A stretch of DNA of 64,000 bases from Hoplostethus atlanticus (GCA_034670405.1 JAXDDX010000013.1:3515001-3579000), one strand, 5' to 3'. Shown: positions 35,601-46,903, counted from the stretch's first letter. The notes: generated by a model not told the origin, from the sequence alone. A program made the numbers and translations.

Positions 35601-38600
35601 TGAACAACAAACATTACACACTAGCGGCCAGGATCAACTTGACCCACTTTTTTTTTTTTTATTCCTCAAGGTTATCAGGTCCACTCTAAGTTGATTCCCA
35701 GGTCTTTACTTATTTAGACAAGAGGCTTTCAAGGCTGGCACTCAGACCTAAAATAAACCTTGATATTAGCTGGGCAATAATGCAACTTTTCTCCTTCACA
35801 GCTCCTTGCAGACCTGCTAAACATTGCCAGGGCTCAAGGTACATAGTTTCATGATGGCTATGCTCACTTTGATTTACAAGGTAGAGACTAAGGATACAGA
35901 GAAGACACAATAAGGAGCCCCTTAATTTGAAAATGCTCAGGATCAAATTCATCATCACTCTTGTGAGTTTCTGTGCATGTGACTCGCGGTTTAAATAGAA
36001 AGTGTGAGTCACTTACGGTGTAAAGCTCATTCAGAAGCTTCATCAGATCTTCCTGCAGCTGAAAGGTGATCTCTTTACTCTGATGGAGAAAAGGTTGGTG
36101 TAAAAGGTGGAGATGAGGAGAGAGAAGTGTCATCAGTACGAGTCACAGCAGGAAGCAGGCAAACGCTGCAGAACTTTCCATTCACGCATGGATGTCAGTG
36201 TTAATAAGCACTGCTGATCAATCAAGCAGGCTGAATAGCACGGATAAATAAATGGATAAAGCCACACACAAACAAACAAATTCATAAATTAAACAAACCG
36301 TGCCTGACTCCTGAGCTCTGCTATCTGCACACAAAACTGAATTCCTGTCTCATGCATTAAACAGCTCCACCAGTTTGGGAAAGAGTTATGTGGCAGCGCA
36401 GTGCCACATTAATATTGCATTATGCTAAATGACTGTGGAATCCCAGAACGGATGAATCCTGTTCCCATAGCGCCCGCTGAGCAGGATCAGCTGAGCACGT
36501 CGCCATGGCCACAGGGGCTGTCAGCGTTGTCATGGCCACTGAGCCGTCCGTCTCCTCCCGAGCTCTCAACGACAGTCCGGCAGCATCCCTCCTCAGAGCG
36601 TGTCAGAGTTGCACGAGGAGTTAGGACCACGACGGAGGCCCTTGCAGTACGTAGCTGCCGGCACCCTCTGCACTTTAGTGATCATGAATAAAAGACGAGC
36701 CGGAGCGTGGATTAATAATGAACCCGCCGAGCTAAACGTGGAGGCGTGTGTGTGTGTGTACGTGCGTGTTTAATTTGCTAAACTCCAAGGCAGCCTCAAC
36801 ACAGCCCAGGGGAATATAGACTTTACTTTTCATTAGAGTCAACTTCCTTCATACATCTCCTCTCCCATACGTAAAGCAGCCTACGGTTACTTGAGCACCA
36901 CCCGAAATGACAACTCCCCGCTTCGGTCCTATCGGAAAACCATTTCCCCCTGCTGATCTAGGCCGAATCCCTGCAGCATACTGACATTCTGAAGCTTTGT
37001 AATTACACATTTGAGAACTAGGGCTTGCATATCTTTTGATACAAATTACACATCTAAAGAAAATTACAGGATCTATTTGATTTTCCCCTTCTCCCAGTCG
37101 GCCTCGTGCAGCCAGAGTACATGCTTGAATTCACAAGGCATTACTGTGTGTGTGTGTGGACAGGAGTGACTGCGACTGGTCTGGAGCCAGAGAGAAGAAG
37201 CGGACATATTTTAGGTGTTCTTTACACCTGGTCAAACTCACAGCGACAGTCTGTAACTGATTCTTTTGGATAAAAATTCTGTTTCTGGAGGTGTCGTGAA
37301 AGAAAATGCCCAGTTGATAAACCCAGAGACATACCCACACTCAAACCTACCATCCTGTAACATTTAGATCAGCAATTGCAATTGCTATTGCTACCGCTAC
37401 CGCTACCGCTAATGCTATTGCTATTGCTATTGCTATTGATGTTGCTATTGTCCACCTACACGTATAACCCACAGCTGGAAGCAACATCCTCACGCCAATT
37501 CTCTGGGGGTTATCAAAAGGCATTCTGGGAAATGCAGGAAATCACTAACTGAAGTAAAAGAGGGAGGTTGAGGAAAAGTGGATACACCAAAAGAGTAAAT
37601 TTCAACACCTTATCACAAAATAACATCATCACAGAATGATGATATCTAACAGTGCAAGGATGAAATTTTTTCAGTCAGTCTGTAAAACCTGCAATGAAAC
37701 CTGCCTCACCCTGCCTTAAGGAGCTGATAACCCACCTAAATCAATTTCATTAGTCTAGTTTCAGTTTTAGTGTCCCATGGTGGTCTAAATCCTCTTTCAG
37801 AGGCTTGTCCAACCTGCTAAGAATAAAATTCTGGTGAAACACTGAATTAAACATGAAATGGTATGACAATCAAACAAAGCATGTGAATATTGGCACCAAA
37901 TATCAATAATTGGCAGCTACAATCTGAAAGTATCTGTATTGGCCCATAATGGAGACCAGTTTACTGTGTCCATTGTTTTTTATGGTAACTTCATGTGCAT
38001 CTGCTACTGGCTGGCTCACCCTCTTTAGCAGGCGGGCTGAGTCCTCGCTGATGTGTGTGAGGCGGCTGATGACGTTGTTCAGGTACAGGTCACTGAGGGT
38101 GGCGTGGTCCTTACTCTCCCTCCTCACCTAGGGGAGCGGGAGGGAGGAATGAACGGTTTGATGTTTACACACTCGCGATTACAAATCCTTTCTAAAGCAA
38201 ACACACAGACACACAGCCTACCTGGTTTAGCAGCAAGTACCAACAGTTGACCGGAGACAGCAGGTTCTGATCTTTTCTGAGAGAGAGAGAGAAATGGGTT
38301 AAACACCATACACAAACATGCACGCACACATGAACACACACATGCACACGCCCTCACTCAAACAAGCACAAATGCACGCACAAGCATGAGTACATAAGCA
38401 TAAAATGCACACACACAATCACACACAAGCACACAAACACACAAACACACACAGCCAGCATGGCTTATTACCGCCAATTATACCCCCCGCGTTGAACAAT
38501 TATACGTCCTATTCTATCAAGATGTTACTTTAAGTAGATGATGACTCTAGTGAATTAGGCGCGGGCATGCTTGCAAACACATATATAAAAAACACACACA

Positions 38601-38819
38601 CACACACATCTGCCTTTGCCCCTACTTGTATTGCTGATGGTCTTTAGTGCTGCGCGTCTTGGCCATGAACCTCTCGGCCAGCTTCTCCAGGTTTCTGGAA
38701 TACTCTGTTTCGATCTCAGACTTCTTCCTGAAGAAGTCCTGCAAGTCCTGAAGCAGCTGGACCCGCATCTCTGTCTGCTGCTCCAGACATCGCTGCTGCT
38801 CAACCAACTGGGCCCGCAC

Positions 38820-38855
<36 letters not shown>

Positions 38856-39698
38856 GGAGGAAGACGGAAATTAGATTCACCCACTACTTTGAAAAAAAAT
38901 ACTGTAATATTGTTGGAGACAACAGTGGTAGTGGTAATCTGCAAGTTCCTAATTTTCTTATTTTGGCGACATCTTTGGTGATAAGCGGTCATTGCTGTGG
39001 TGTTTTTACAGATTCTAGTTTTAGTTCTACAAACATTAATGAGAGGCAGAGCTGCTCTGGAGGCAGAAATAATCTAATTGGTTGATTTAAACCTCAAGGG
39101 GCGGAGCCAAAGAAACATTTTTAGGTTAGCTAGTTAGCCTAACTGACCTTCCAAGTTCCAACTAACCATACTAGCCTATAGCTATCTAGGTTAGCTAGTT
39201 AGCTAGCTGGAGACCTTTAAAGATGAATGACATGGTCATGAATGAATGACATGTCATTGCTATCTATATTTTTATTTATATATTTGAGTTCCTATTTCTT
39301 TTGCTCTGCCCATTGAGGTTTATTTCAGCCAATGAGAGTATTTCTGCCTCCAGAGCAGCAATATGTGGTATTTTACCAGGAAAGACCTACCTGACACCCG
39401 GTTAGAACAGAAAATGTGAAAGCTTTCATGAACTGGAGACTGAATCACTATTGTGCTATGTCAATCAGATGGAGAGTAGAAAACCAGATATTTATTTATT
39501 TAAAAAGTTATTACTTTAACAGTGACAACATAGGAGCAACATGAATAGCAGCCATTTCTAATTAGAAAGCAAAAATCATGCCAGAATCAACCGAGGGAGC
39601 AGCAAATATACGTGGGTAAAAACACAGACACACACGAGTTGCAAACACTTGCTGGCCATGGTGGTATTCTACAGGGATCTCAATGAACCATATCAGTG

Positions 39699-39740
<42 letters not shown>

Positions 39741-39927
39741 CGTATGCGCACGCGTGGGTGTGTGTATGCGTGTTGATGCGGCAGATCTGAGCTCTTGTCT
39801 TCACCTTCCTCATCACATGGTTCACACACAGTGTGTGGTTGCCAAGACAACAGGTAGTGGAGTGGATAGGGTCTCCCGGGGATTGCTGTGTGTGTGTGTG
39901 TGTGTGAGCGAGAGACACAGACAGAAA

Positions 39928-39971
<44 letters not shown>

Positions 39972-40074
39972 GAGAGAGAGGGAAAGAGTCGGTTCAAATA
40001 AGAAAATGTGAGGAAACAATAAAAGGAAGAAACAGTTTGGGTAGAGAGTATAAGAAAGTGTGGAGGAATAAATG

Positions 40075-40120
<46 letters not shown>

Positions 40121-40417
40121 TTGTCATTGTGTATTCTCTACCAGCTCTCTCTTTTCCCTCCTGCTGCAGATAGATCCAGCACTCTGAAACAGCACAACCA
40201 GTGAAGCGTGCAGCCATGAATTACCATGCTGGCTGTAGGACTGAGTCGGTGTGTGTGTGTGTGTGCACGAGTGTGTGTGTGTGTGCACGAGTGTGTGTGT
40301 TATTTAATGTTACTGCGGTCAGAGGATGTTCTCCAAGGTGACTCCTCAGAAAAAAAAATGGACGGCCTTAGTCATCAGTAATTATAAGAGATTAGAGAGA
40401 GAGAGGAAAGAGAAGGA

Positions 40418-40464
<47 letters not shown>

Positions 40465-42143
40465 CAACATATAGTACTTCATATGAATAAAAAACATGCT
40501 TGCTTTGGCAGAATAAGAGTATCATCGTGCCTCGTCAATGAATCTCCTTGGCTTGGATCAGAGTGGCGTCTGCTGTGTTTTTTACCTTTGGATGTGTGAC
40601 CTGCGTCTTCGAAGACACATCCTCCCGTGTCCCTGTGACACCCCAGCTACGACGCTTACCTTCATCAGAGGGGCTGCACTCAGCACGGCACTGTCGCAAA
40701 AACACTCGAATAAGGAGAGAACGTGCAGAGGAGTATCTATCTGGCATAAAGAATTGATTCGTCGCATGAAATCTCTCGACTGCAGAAATCGATACGTTGC
40801 AGTGTTATGAAAGCACCCCGAGGCTCATTTTGGGGTCTTTCGCTAGGGGAATGGCAAGCGTTCACGTCACGGCGTCGAAACGGTTGAGAAGGAATGGCAA
40901 TAACACATATATCCTATTTAATCAGGAAGTTTGTTTAGTAATAAGTAATAATCTGTGACATTTTCATAGAAGTAAAAGTCTGTTTTGCTCAGTGCTTCAA
41001 CCTCTAGCCAGTTCATGAAAGCTTTTCCATTTGCTGTTCTAAACATCCGGTGTCAGGTAGGTCTTTCCCAGGAAAAATCCTCTGTCCAGAAGTGATGCGT
41101 TTTGACATATCCAGTTTGAACTGGATATGCCACCTACAGACACTCAAACTCCATCAACAGGAAATACAAGGAGAAAGATGTCACAGTGCTGGACACGCTG
41201 TTTGATTGACAGGTGATCTCTGGGAAGTGCAGTGCAGAAACACCACAGCAATGAAGCAAGAAGAAGATAGTAGTTTACTGACATCGCCTTACAAGATGTC
41301 TGGGTATTGAAGTCCATTAAACTTTCAAACTCAAACAGTTATCTCTTGCTGCCACTCGGGACTGCCGAAGTGTTAATTTGCCAAATGCTAAAAGGAATGT
41401 TGTTTTTTGCGGTTTTGATACTTGACAGTAGAGAGAGACAGGAAAGATGGGAGGTTTGAACCCATGGATTTTCAATCGTGGACGACATTCTCACCCAAAT
41501 AGGTTATATTTAAAAAATGTTTTACAAGAAGCATCTGTCGCTTGCAGATCAGTGGGTTCCTTCCATTCTCCCACTTAGATCTTCCATGTCTCTCAAACTG
41601 GCAGAGTCTTTCAGCATGTGATGTAGTAGGTGACTAATTCATTAATTATCCTTCAGCGGTCCAGAATGATTCTTCACACCAATCTTTTCCTGACCTTCCC
41701 CTGGCATGAGACTACGTGCGCTTTCATAGTGAGCGCGTCTGTGCGTGCGCATGTGTGTGTGTGTGTGTGATGTCACCGCTTTAACAGGAACGGGAAGCTC
41801 AAGCTGTCTTTGGAGGTGGCCGTTACCATGGCGACCAGGTCCAAGGACACAGGGGCAGAGCACCGCTGGATAATCATTAAGGTACACACCCACACATCCG
41901 CACGCACAGATCCTGGCCTATGATACAGTCCTCTAAAACATTGACTCAGCGAAGAGTCACCATCACCCATTTAATTACGCGCTCCCTCGCCATGCCTCCA
42001 CCCGCCTCCCTTGTTTGTTCGTTTGTTTCCCTCCATCTCTCTCTTGCAGGTATTCCGATGTGAGGTCAGTAATCACCTGCATGCAGACGCAGGCAAAACA
42101 GAGCTGCAGCTCCCTGCCTCTTCCCCCCCACGGCTCACTCGCT

Positions 42144-42179
<36 letters not shown>

Positions 42180-42698
42180 GCTGCAGAGCCCTTTCTTTTC
42201 CTTTTAATTTGCATTTCTCATTAGTTGAGGATGATCCTCATCTCTGCCCATTCAGAGCGGATGTCACACACACTGTGGAGGGGCCGCGGACCAGGGGAGC
42301 TAAGAGCAGGGGGCTGTTCGGTGCAGCGGAGCATTATCGAGCAAACAAATACATACCGTCAGCAGTATGCATAATCTATGTGCTACCTTGTGCACAACTC
42401 ACCTCACCGGATACACCCCACCTCATCACGAGAGAGCGGCCACCTCCTGTGTATACATTACACACCACCTACTGCATCAACCAATCAGGAGCCAGAGAGG
42501 AGAGGCAGACTTGGAAAGCACATAGTTACAATGCAGATCTATACGTTTAGCGCCTGCCAAGAGGCGATAGGACGCAAAGGGCCAGCGGAGGAGCCGGGCT
42601 TTATGTGAGGGGTCATTACAATGCAGGGCATCCCCGAGTGTGTTTTGGCCGCCTGCCAGAGCAAGGATCACATGCACGCGCGTGCACACACACACACA

Positions 42699-42735
<37 letters not shown>

Positions 42736-42797
42736 TGGGCTCTAACGATGTCCACTACTCTCCATTAAATCTAATCACTCAAAGTCTCTGTCGATTC

Positions 42798-42836
<39 letters not shown>

Positions 42837-44762
42837 ACCATACGGAAGAGGACCAGGGAAGAGTCTGTCACACAGTGTGTTGCACTGACAGAAAGAGCAC
42901 AGCGGGGTAAAGAATGAGGGAGAAGGAAGGAGAAGAGAGAGTGATTGTGCATAAGAAATTCATTCTCTTGAATGAAGCAGCTGTCCCTGTCTGTGAAAGA
43001 AAAATGATATACATTTTGATCAGAAAGGGTATCTGCCAACGAGTAAACACGCAAATTCCTCTGTTTCCATCACTGCCTTTAATATAATATCTACCCACGG
43101 AGATATGGTGCGCCTTTCAGTGAATAGTGAAAGCTATTCCTTTCAGAAGCTCAGTGACGTGTGGGCGTAGGTGACAACTGAATATGCAAGAACAAGTGTG
43201 AAGAGCCATGTGGAGAGGAGAGAGACCGAGCTAACAGACTGTATAAAAGAGAGGCCGAAAGAGATGAAAGCAACACCAAACGGCTTCCTCTCCTGGCGCG
43301 TCAAACTTTTCTTGTCATGACCGAATTTCCAAAAAAAAAAAACAGAGTAAAGCTTGTTTCGTGCCGAGAGAGATCAGGGAAAACGTAGTAGTGCCATGTC
43401 CGCTGTGCTGCGCGCTGGCATTTGCAGGTGAATAAGCGTCCAGAGCATGTAGCACTCTATTGCAATAGTAAAGGTCAGCCATTTTGAGTGGTTAGGTATT
43501 CCAGGCGAGCCCGCAGGTCTCTAGCAGGTAAGAGTGGAAGGTGTGCAACCATGCTGCCTTGCACTGTTTGGAATGAAATCTGGCCGTCACACTTCTACAC
43601 TGGGAGCTCTGGTTTGTTGTGTCATGCTTTAAAATGAGACAGAAAACAGGAAAGCGTCTCTGTTCATATGAAGGATGAGCCATGTCGGCAGATGTAGGAC
43701 AGACACCGATTAGAGCTGGAGTTTGAAAAGGGCATTTGACCCCGAGGCATCGTGGGGGGAGACAGTAACCATAGCGCTAGGAGGGGTGGTGGTCCCCACG
43801 GTCACTGTAACCATGGCAGCCACTCTTTCAGGATTGGTTGAGTTTTGGCATGACATGATGGCGTCCCCAGCATCACCGCATCCCCATCACCACCATCATC
43901 GTCTCCGTGTGTCCCCATGATTATCACACCTCGGGAAGTCAGGCATGGATCGGGGGGGGGTTAATGCTATGGAGAGCACACACACACACAACATCCCCCC
44001 CCCCCCCCCCCACCACCACCATCCCTACCATCCCCCCCCCCCCCCCACCACCACCATCCCTACACACACTCACACACACACACGGTGGAGCCTGCTGCAG
44101 TCACAGCCTCAGAGGAATACCAATAGAGAGGCTGTATGCTCCCAGACGGCAGGAGACGCTGCTCATTAGGAAGAGTCGAGGACACACTGGCCTGAGGTCT
44201 GCAGACAGCCGGCAGAACCACTTGACTGTGAGCGTGCTGTTGCTGGCAAACACCCCCCCTCTTACACACGGCTGAGAGAGATCAAGGGCTCCGCAGACAC
44301 CCCCCCCCCCTGCCCCCCCAACACCCCATCCTCCTCCTCCTCTTCTTCTTCCTCCCCACACCCCCCCCCTAGGCGCCGTGCAGCACTCAGGATGAACCCA
44401 GAAATACTGACGTCTCACGGTGAGGTGTCAGCTCCCATACACACTCACTGGAAAACCAGGTCTGTGGGCTGAATTCAACGCACGGGCATATGCACTGGAT
44501 GTAGGCAGGTGTGTGTGTGTGCGTGTGTGTGTCAGTGTGTGTTTATGGTTGGTTAGTGTGGCTGTGTGTGTATAGGTGAGTAAAGGTGGGTGTGACTATG
44601 CAATGCCTTCCAGATGGCCAGTGGGTTAGTGATAATAATAGTAATAATAATAATAATAATGATACTAATAATAAGAATAAGAATAAAAATCCTACCTTTC
44701 ACTTGGCTCTCATATTCAGCGAGGATTTCTTTGTCCTTCTTGCTTTTGTTGGAGTTTGACAT
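27282..44762 (-). CDS. srgap1: SLIT-ROBO Rho GTPase-activating protein 1
   Basis: Twenty-three exons give about 1,088 residues (human 1,085) once two one-base surpluses are discounted. Residues 1-475 form the inverse F-BAR domain ([85 protein letters not shown]). A RhoGAP domain follows (about 495-697) with the arginine-finger motif QGIFRVSG and conserved [22 protein letters not shown] and [10 protein letters not shown]. An SH3 domain lies at about 724-783 ([32 protein letters not shown]). A Ser/Pro-rich tail ends in DKSCTM like human SRGAP1. The protein binds Robo receptors through SH3, bends membranes outward, and stimulates GTP hydrolysis on Cdc42, RhoA or Rac downstream of Slit in migrating neurons. 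The F-BAR sequence is closer to srGAP1 than to srGAP2 or srGAP3. The linker before RhoGAP is shorter than in human. Confidence 0.93.
27519..27533 (-). other. srgap1: Apparent +1 frameshift in srgap1 last exon
   Basis: The frame that encodes [17 protein letters not shown] and [15 protein letters not shown] hits an early stop after SQASQPLT. The family C-terminus ([13 protein letters not shown] through DKSCTM) lies in the next frame, which also extends upstream as [20 protein letters not shown]. Removing one C from a run at 27533-27529 (or 27523-27519) joins them. The exon is 436 nt, one too many. Confidence 0.75.
28744..28746 (-). other. srgap1: Probable GC-AG intron donor in srgap1
   Basis: After the SH3-coding exon the sequence reads GGACAG then GCGAGT. 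The next exon (from 28393) enters in a phase that needs two leftover bases, which the GC donor supplies. The nearby GT (CGA then GTGCAC) would put the conserved [10 protein letters not shown] out of frame. GC-AG introns are a known minor class spliced by the U2 machinery. Confidence 0.6.
30824..30868. repeat. (CA)n microsatellite next to a splice acceptor
   Basis: About 22 units, UG-rich in transcript sense, ending about 14 bases before the acceptor of srgap1 exon 30810-30705. Confidence 0.95.
31968..32012. repeat. (GT)n microsatellite
   Basis: About 22 units, a CA repeat in transcript sense, about 30 bases upstream of srgap1 exon 31940-31863. Confidence 0.95.
32144..32367. repeat. 45-bp minisatellite with inverted partner
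   Basis: Four direct copies of a 45-bp unit start at 32144, 32189, 32234 and 32279, each beginning 'actatgttgagtgatagtag'. The inner two are nearly identical. At 32332-32367 a reverse-complement copy of most of the unit follows, so the array can fold back on itself. It lies in the srgap1 intron between exons 32550-32490 and 31940-31863. The open frame across it reads as a 15-residue repeat, but this is an accident of the 45-bp period. Confidence 0.9.
32588..32616. repeat. (CA)n microsatellite
   Basis: About 14 units in an srgap1 intron, roughly 40 bases upstream of exon 32550-32490 in transcript sense, where it reads as a UG repeat. Confidence 0.9.
34190..34330. repeat. Dispersed repeat family D, copy
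   Basis: The block 'gctgtggtgtttctgcactgc' followed by 'cagagatcacctgtcaatca' occurs in reverse complement at 41155-41265. Fragments are at 38975-39010 and 50895-51000. The shared segment ends near 'aggtggcgctc', and no coding frame is apparent. Confidence 0.6.
34382..34418. repeat. Alternating purine-pyrimidine tract (GT)n(GC/AT) beside a donor
   Basis: A GT run passes into 'gcgcatgcgcatgcgcgtg', an unbroken purine-pyrimidine alternation of the kind that can adopt Z-DNA. It starts about 20 bases after the donor of srgap1 exon 34539-34438 in transcript sense. Confidence 0.7.
34838..34858 (-). other. srgap1: Apparent +1 frameshift in srgap1 exon 8
   Basis: Upstream the frame reads [10 protein letters not shown]. 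Downstream only the next frame gives [15 protein letters not shown], matching the human string CPPMKFEFQSHMGDE. Phase-0 junctions on both sides require a length divisible by three, yet the exon is 223 nt. The surplus C is in the four-C run (34858-34855) or the six-C run (34843-34838). The first choice gives the better match (YPTAFCPP against YPAAFCPP in human). Confidence 0.75.
37372..37450. repeat. Hexanucleotide repeat (GCTATT/GCTACC)n
   Basis: Eleven to thirteen six-base units of the form gct-ayy with variants occur in a row in an srgap1 intron. Confidence 0.9.
37670..37860. repeat. Dispersed repeat family A, copy
   Basis: Colinear with 10810-10985 over about 180 bp (shared 'cagtctgtaaaacctgcaat', 'tttcattagtct', 'gtgtcccatg', 'tcagaggctt', 'gaaacactgaat'). 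It lies in an srgap1 intron about 160 bases downstream of exon 38127-38020 in transcript sense. Confidence 0.7.
38824..38854. repeat. (CA)n microsatellite touching a splice acceptor
   Basis: In transcript sense a UG repeat runs straight into the TAG acceptor of srgap1 exon 38821-38626, with no separate pyrimidine tract. Confidence 0.95.
39028..39366. mobile_element. Fold-back element, family C, copy 1
   Basis: The block 39037-39065 (gagaggcagagctgctctgg) recurs inverted at about 39335-39362 (tctgcctccagagcagc). Both arms also share inner blocks ('aacctc' near a 'ggggcggagcc' motif, and 'attggttgattt' against 'cagccaatgag'). The centre holds extra sequence rich in 'gttagctagtt'. It is a non-coding MITE-like unit in srgap1 intron 1. 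Confidence 0.55.
40420..40461. repeat. (GT)n microsatellite
   Basis: About 20 GT units in srgap1 intron 1; a GA-rich stretch lies just before it. Confidence 0.95.
42686..42835. repeat. Paired (CA)n and (GT)n microsatellites
   Basis: A CA run (42686-42732, interrupted once) and a GT run (42799-42835) lie 66 bp apart on the same strand. They are mutually complementary and could fold back. Confidence 0.9.
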
Positions 44763-45196
44763 GTCGCCTCAATATAGGTGATCGATCAACAAAACCAGGT
44801 AGAAAAGCGTTTTATTTCCCTCCTTTGCGCGCGTCTACACCGCCCGAGGCTTCAGTCACACACATACTAGATAAATCCATCCAGTGCCGCAACAACACTG
44901 TACTAGTGGCCCCGCACCTCCACGCAGTGGTGGGGGGGTTGAGGGGTGGGGGGGACGCGCCTGAATCACGCACAGTCAGAGAGAAATCACCCGCTCGTGA
45001 CCGCCGCGCAAGTACCCGCGAAAGCCATTGCTGCACTGAGAAGAAATAGCACGCTCTGCAAAAGAAAATCAAATATGTTCAATGTGATGTCGAGGAGCGG
45101 CGTGCGAACATGCAAGCACACTCACACGCATACACACATGCACCGGTTTGCAGGGAGGACCGGGCACACGCCCACCACTAGGTAGCATGCAGTGGA

Positions 45197-45238
<42 letters not shown>

Positions 45239-45240
45239 CC
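44763..45240 (-). promoter_or_regulatory. GC-rich 5' flank of srgap1
   Basis: Immediately upstream of the srgap1 start codon, 44800-45060 contains several CG-rich patches ('gcgcgtctacaccgcccg', 'cgccgcgcaagtacccgcg') and probably includes the 5' untranslated region and promoter. A (CA)n run (45197-45236) follows. The transcription start cannot be placed by eye. Confidence 0.35.
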
Positions 45241-46651
45241 GGTTAAGGCTTGTTCCAGAGCGTTTGATGCATCTTCACGTCGTGGTAACCTGTCACACAC
45301 GCGCAACCCAGATATCTAACCTATAGGGCTGTAATGATAATAAAACAAATAATAATAATAATAGCCCACATTAAATGCCGGTGAGAAAATGGGTGTGACT
45401 GTGGAGGGGAGGGAAGGAGGGCGGGTTGGTGAGGGCGGAGGGCGGAGTTAATAATAGGATTGACAGCTGATATGACCACTGAATCAGCGACTATCCAGGG
45501 CGCTGAATGGGCGACAAATGAAAACCTCATGATTTAAAGTGTGCCTGCGGTACTCAGTGCTGAGTTTCTAGTGACCTTATTGTGCTTTATCATGTTTTAT
45601 CTCCTATGCTATCACTTTATAACTTCCTGTTATATTCCTATAGGGGTTTATATATTTTTTTCTGTTGCTAGATATTTGTATATGCTTATATGTATATTTA
45701 CTGTGAGATTACTATAGATTATTTTCGGCAGGGTTAAGAACAATTCTGGTGTAAGACACCAAACCTTCCCCTTAGTTCTTGTCAAAATATACTACACAGG
45801 AAAAGTGGGCTGAGAAAGAGAGATGGGATGAGATGCAACAAAGGCTGCAAACCAGATTTGAACCTGCATCATTTTGACTACGTGGTAAGCTCCTCACGTA
45901 GTTTATTAGTAGCCTCAGTTATCAGCTCCCCTTGGTCTTTTGCATGAAAACAGGTGTGAGGGATGTAAGAGATGCTGGGGCAGACAGACAGAACCTGTTC
46001 TACCATCTAGTGATTCTACACAAGCCTGCAGATCAGTCTGAGAGCCAGGTTATTCAGGATACCTGGCTCTCAAGATACTAAACAGCAGCCTTTGGCTTTA
46101 AGGTTATTTCGTTTGCAAATATTGTTCATTGCAGGCGGTGTGTGTCTGCTTTAGGACCGCTTCAGGACTGTGTGTGCTTAATACCACTAGGTGGCAGCAG
46201 AGCGCTTCTGATGGCCAGTATGGTTCATCTCTCTCAATCATTCTCTCACTGCATTACTCACTATGAAACACCAGCAAAGATTTACAACACTCACCGGATA
46301 CACGAGATACGTTGCCCCTTGTGGCCCTGTGGCCCCAGTCTCGGGAATGAAGTTCAGTATGGGACAGGTTTTCCACGGTAGGGTCGCACCAGTGTTAAGC
46401 GCTAGACAAACAAGGTGCAGGAGCCTGGATGACATTAGTGTCTAACATACCATGACCATCCTTGTCCAACAAAGCCCATACACCCTGACCTTCACTCTTA
46501 TGTACGTTCAGACCATGTTCCTGCCCAAAACAATTTCATTTGCATTGGTTTGCATAGGACAGTGTTAGTTTCGGATGGTTTAAATGAGGTTTTGGAAAAT
46601 CCAGAGGGAAACACTACTGAGTTGATGAGGCAGATTGGGGTACATTTTTTT

Positions 46652-46903
46652 TTTACAAACATTTCTCAGAGGCAGAGCTGCTCTGAAGGCAGAAAGAGTT
46701 AAACATCAGTGGGCGGAGCCAAAGAACCAGCAGGAGAAAGGTCTGGCAGAACGGATCATCTTTGTGGGATAATTAGATAAATACATTCAAGTTTGAAACT
46801 CTGACTAATTGTGGTTATTTGGCCCCGCCCCTTGGTTTAACTCAACCAATGAGATTATTCCCGCCTCCAGAGCAGCTCTGCCTCTGGGGAATGTTTGTAT
46901 AAA
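46652..46903. mobile_element. Fold-back element, family C, copy 2
   Basis: A left arm at 46652-46690 (acaaacatttctcagaggca) pairs with a right arm at about 46865-46903 over some 35 bp with few mismatches. The inner arms carry a 'gggcggagccaaag' block and its inverted relative 'ccccgccccttggtttaa'. It matches the element at 39028-39366, and a single arm is found again at about 50110-50165. Confidence 0.65.

Larger units (their letters stand above)
38822..44695 (-). other. srgap1: Intron 1 of srgap1
   Basis: This 5.9-kb intron, the longest in the gene, separates the 67-nt start exon from the rest. It contains CA/GT runs (39703-39736, 40420-40461, 42686-42732, 42799-42835), GA/CT runs (39931-39981, 40077-40113, 42148-42177), a fold-back element (39028-39366), poly-C runs near 43998-44046 and 44300-44370, and an ATA/AAT run at 44632-44690 that abuts the donor of exon 1. 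I see no additional coding exon. Confidence 0.6.
27282..44762 (-). other. srgap1: Exon map of srgap1
   Basis: Transcript order: 44762-44696, 38821-38626, 38276-38222, 38127-38020, 36079-36017, 35549-35352, 35261-35133, 35023-34801, 34539-34438, 33318-33121, 33024-32940, 32845-32818, 32696-32663, 32550-32490, 31940-31863, 31769-31635, 30810-30705, 29959-29735, 29381-29302, 28926-28746, 28393-28253, 28155-27816, 27717-27282 (stop TGA). Boundaries were read from splice signals and protein continuity. The 28-nt and 34-nt exons (32845-32818, encoding YKADMLTT; 32696-32663, encoding [11 protein letters not shown]) are microexons. Exons 35023-34801 (223 nt) and 27717-27282 (436 nt) are each one base too long for phase; all others fit. 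Confidence 0.85.
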
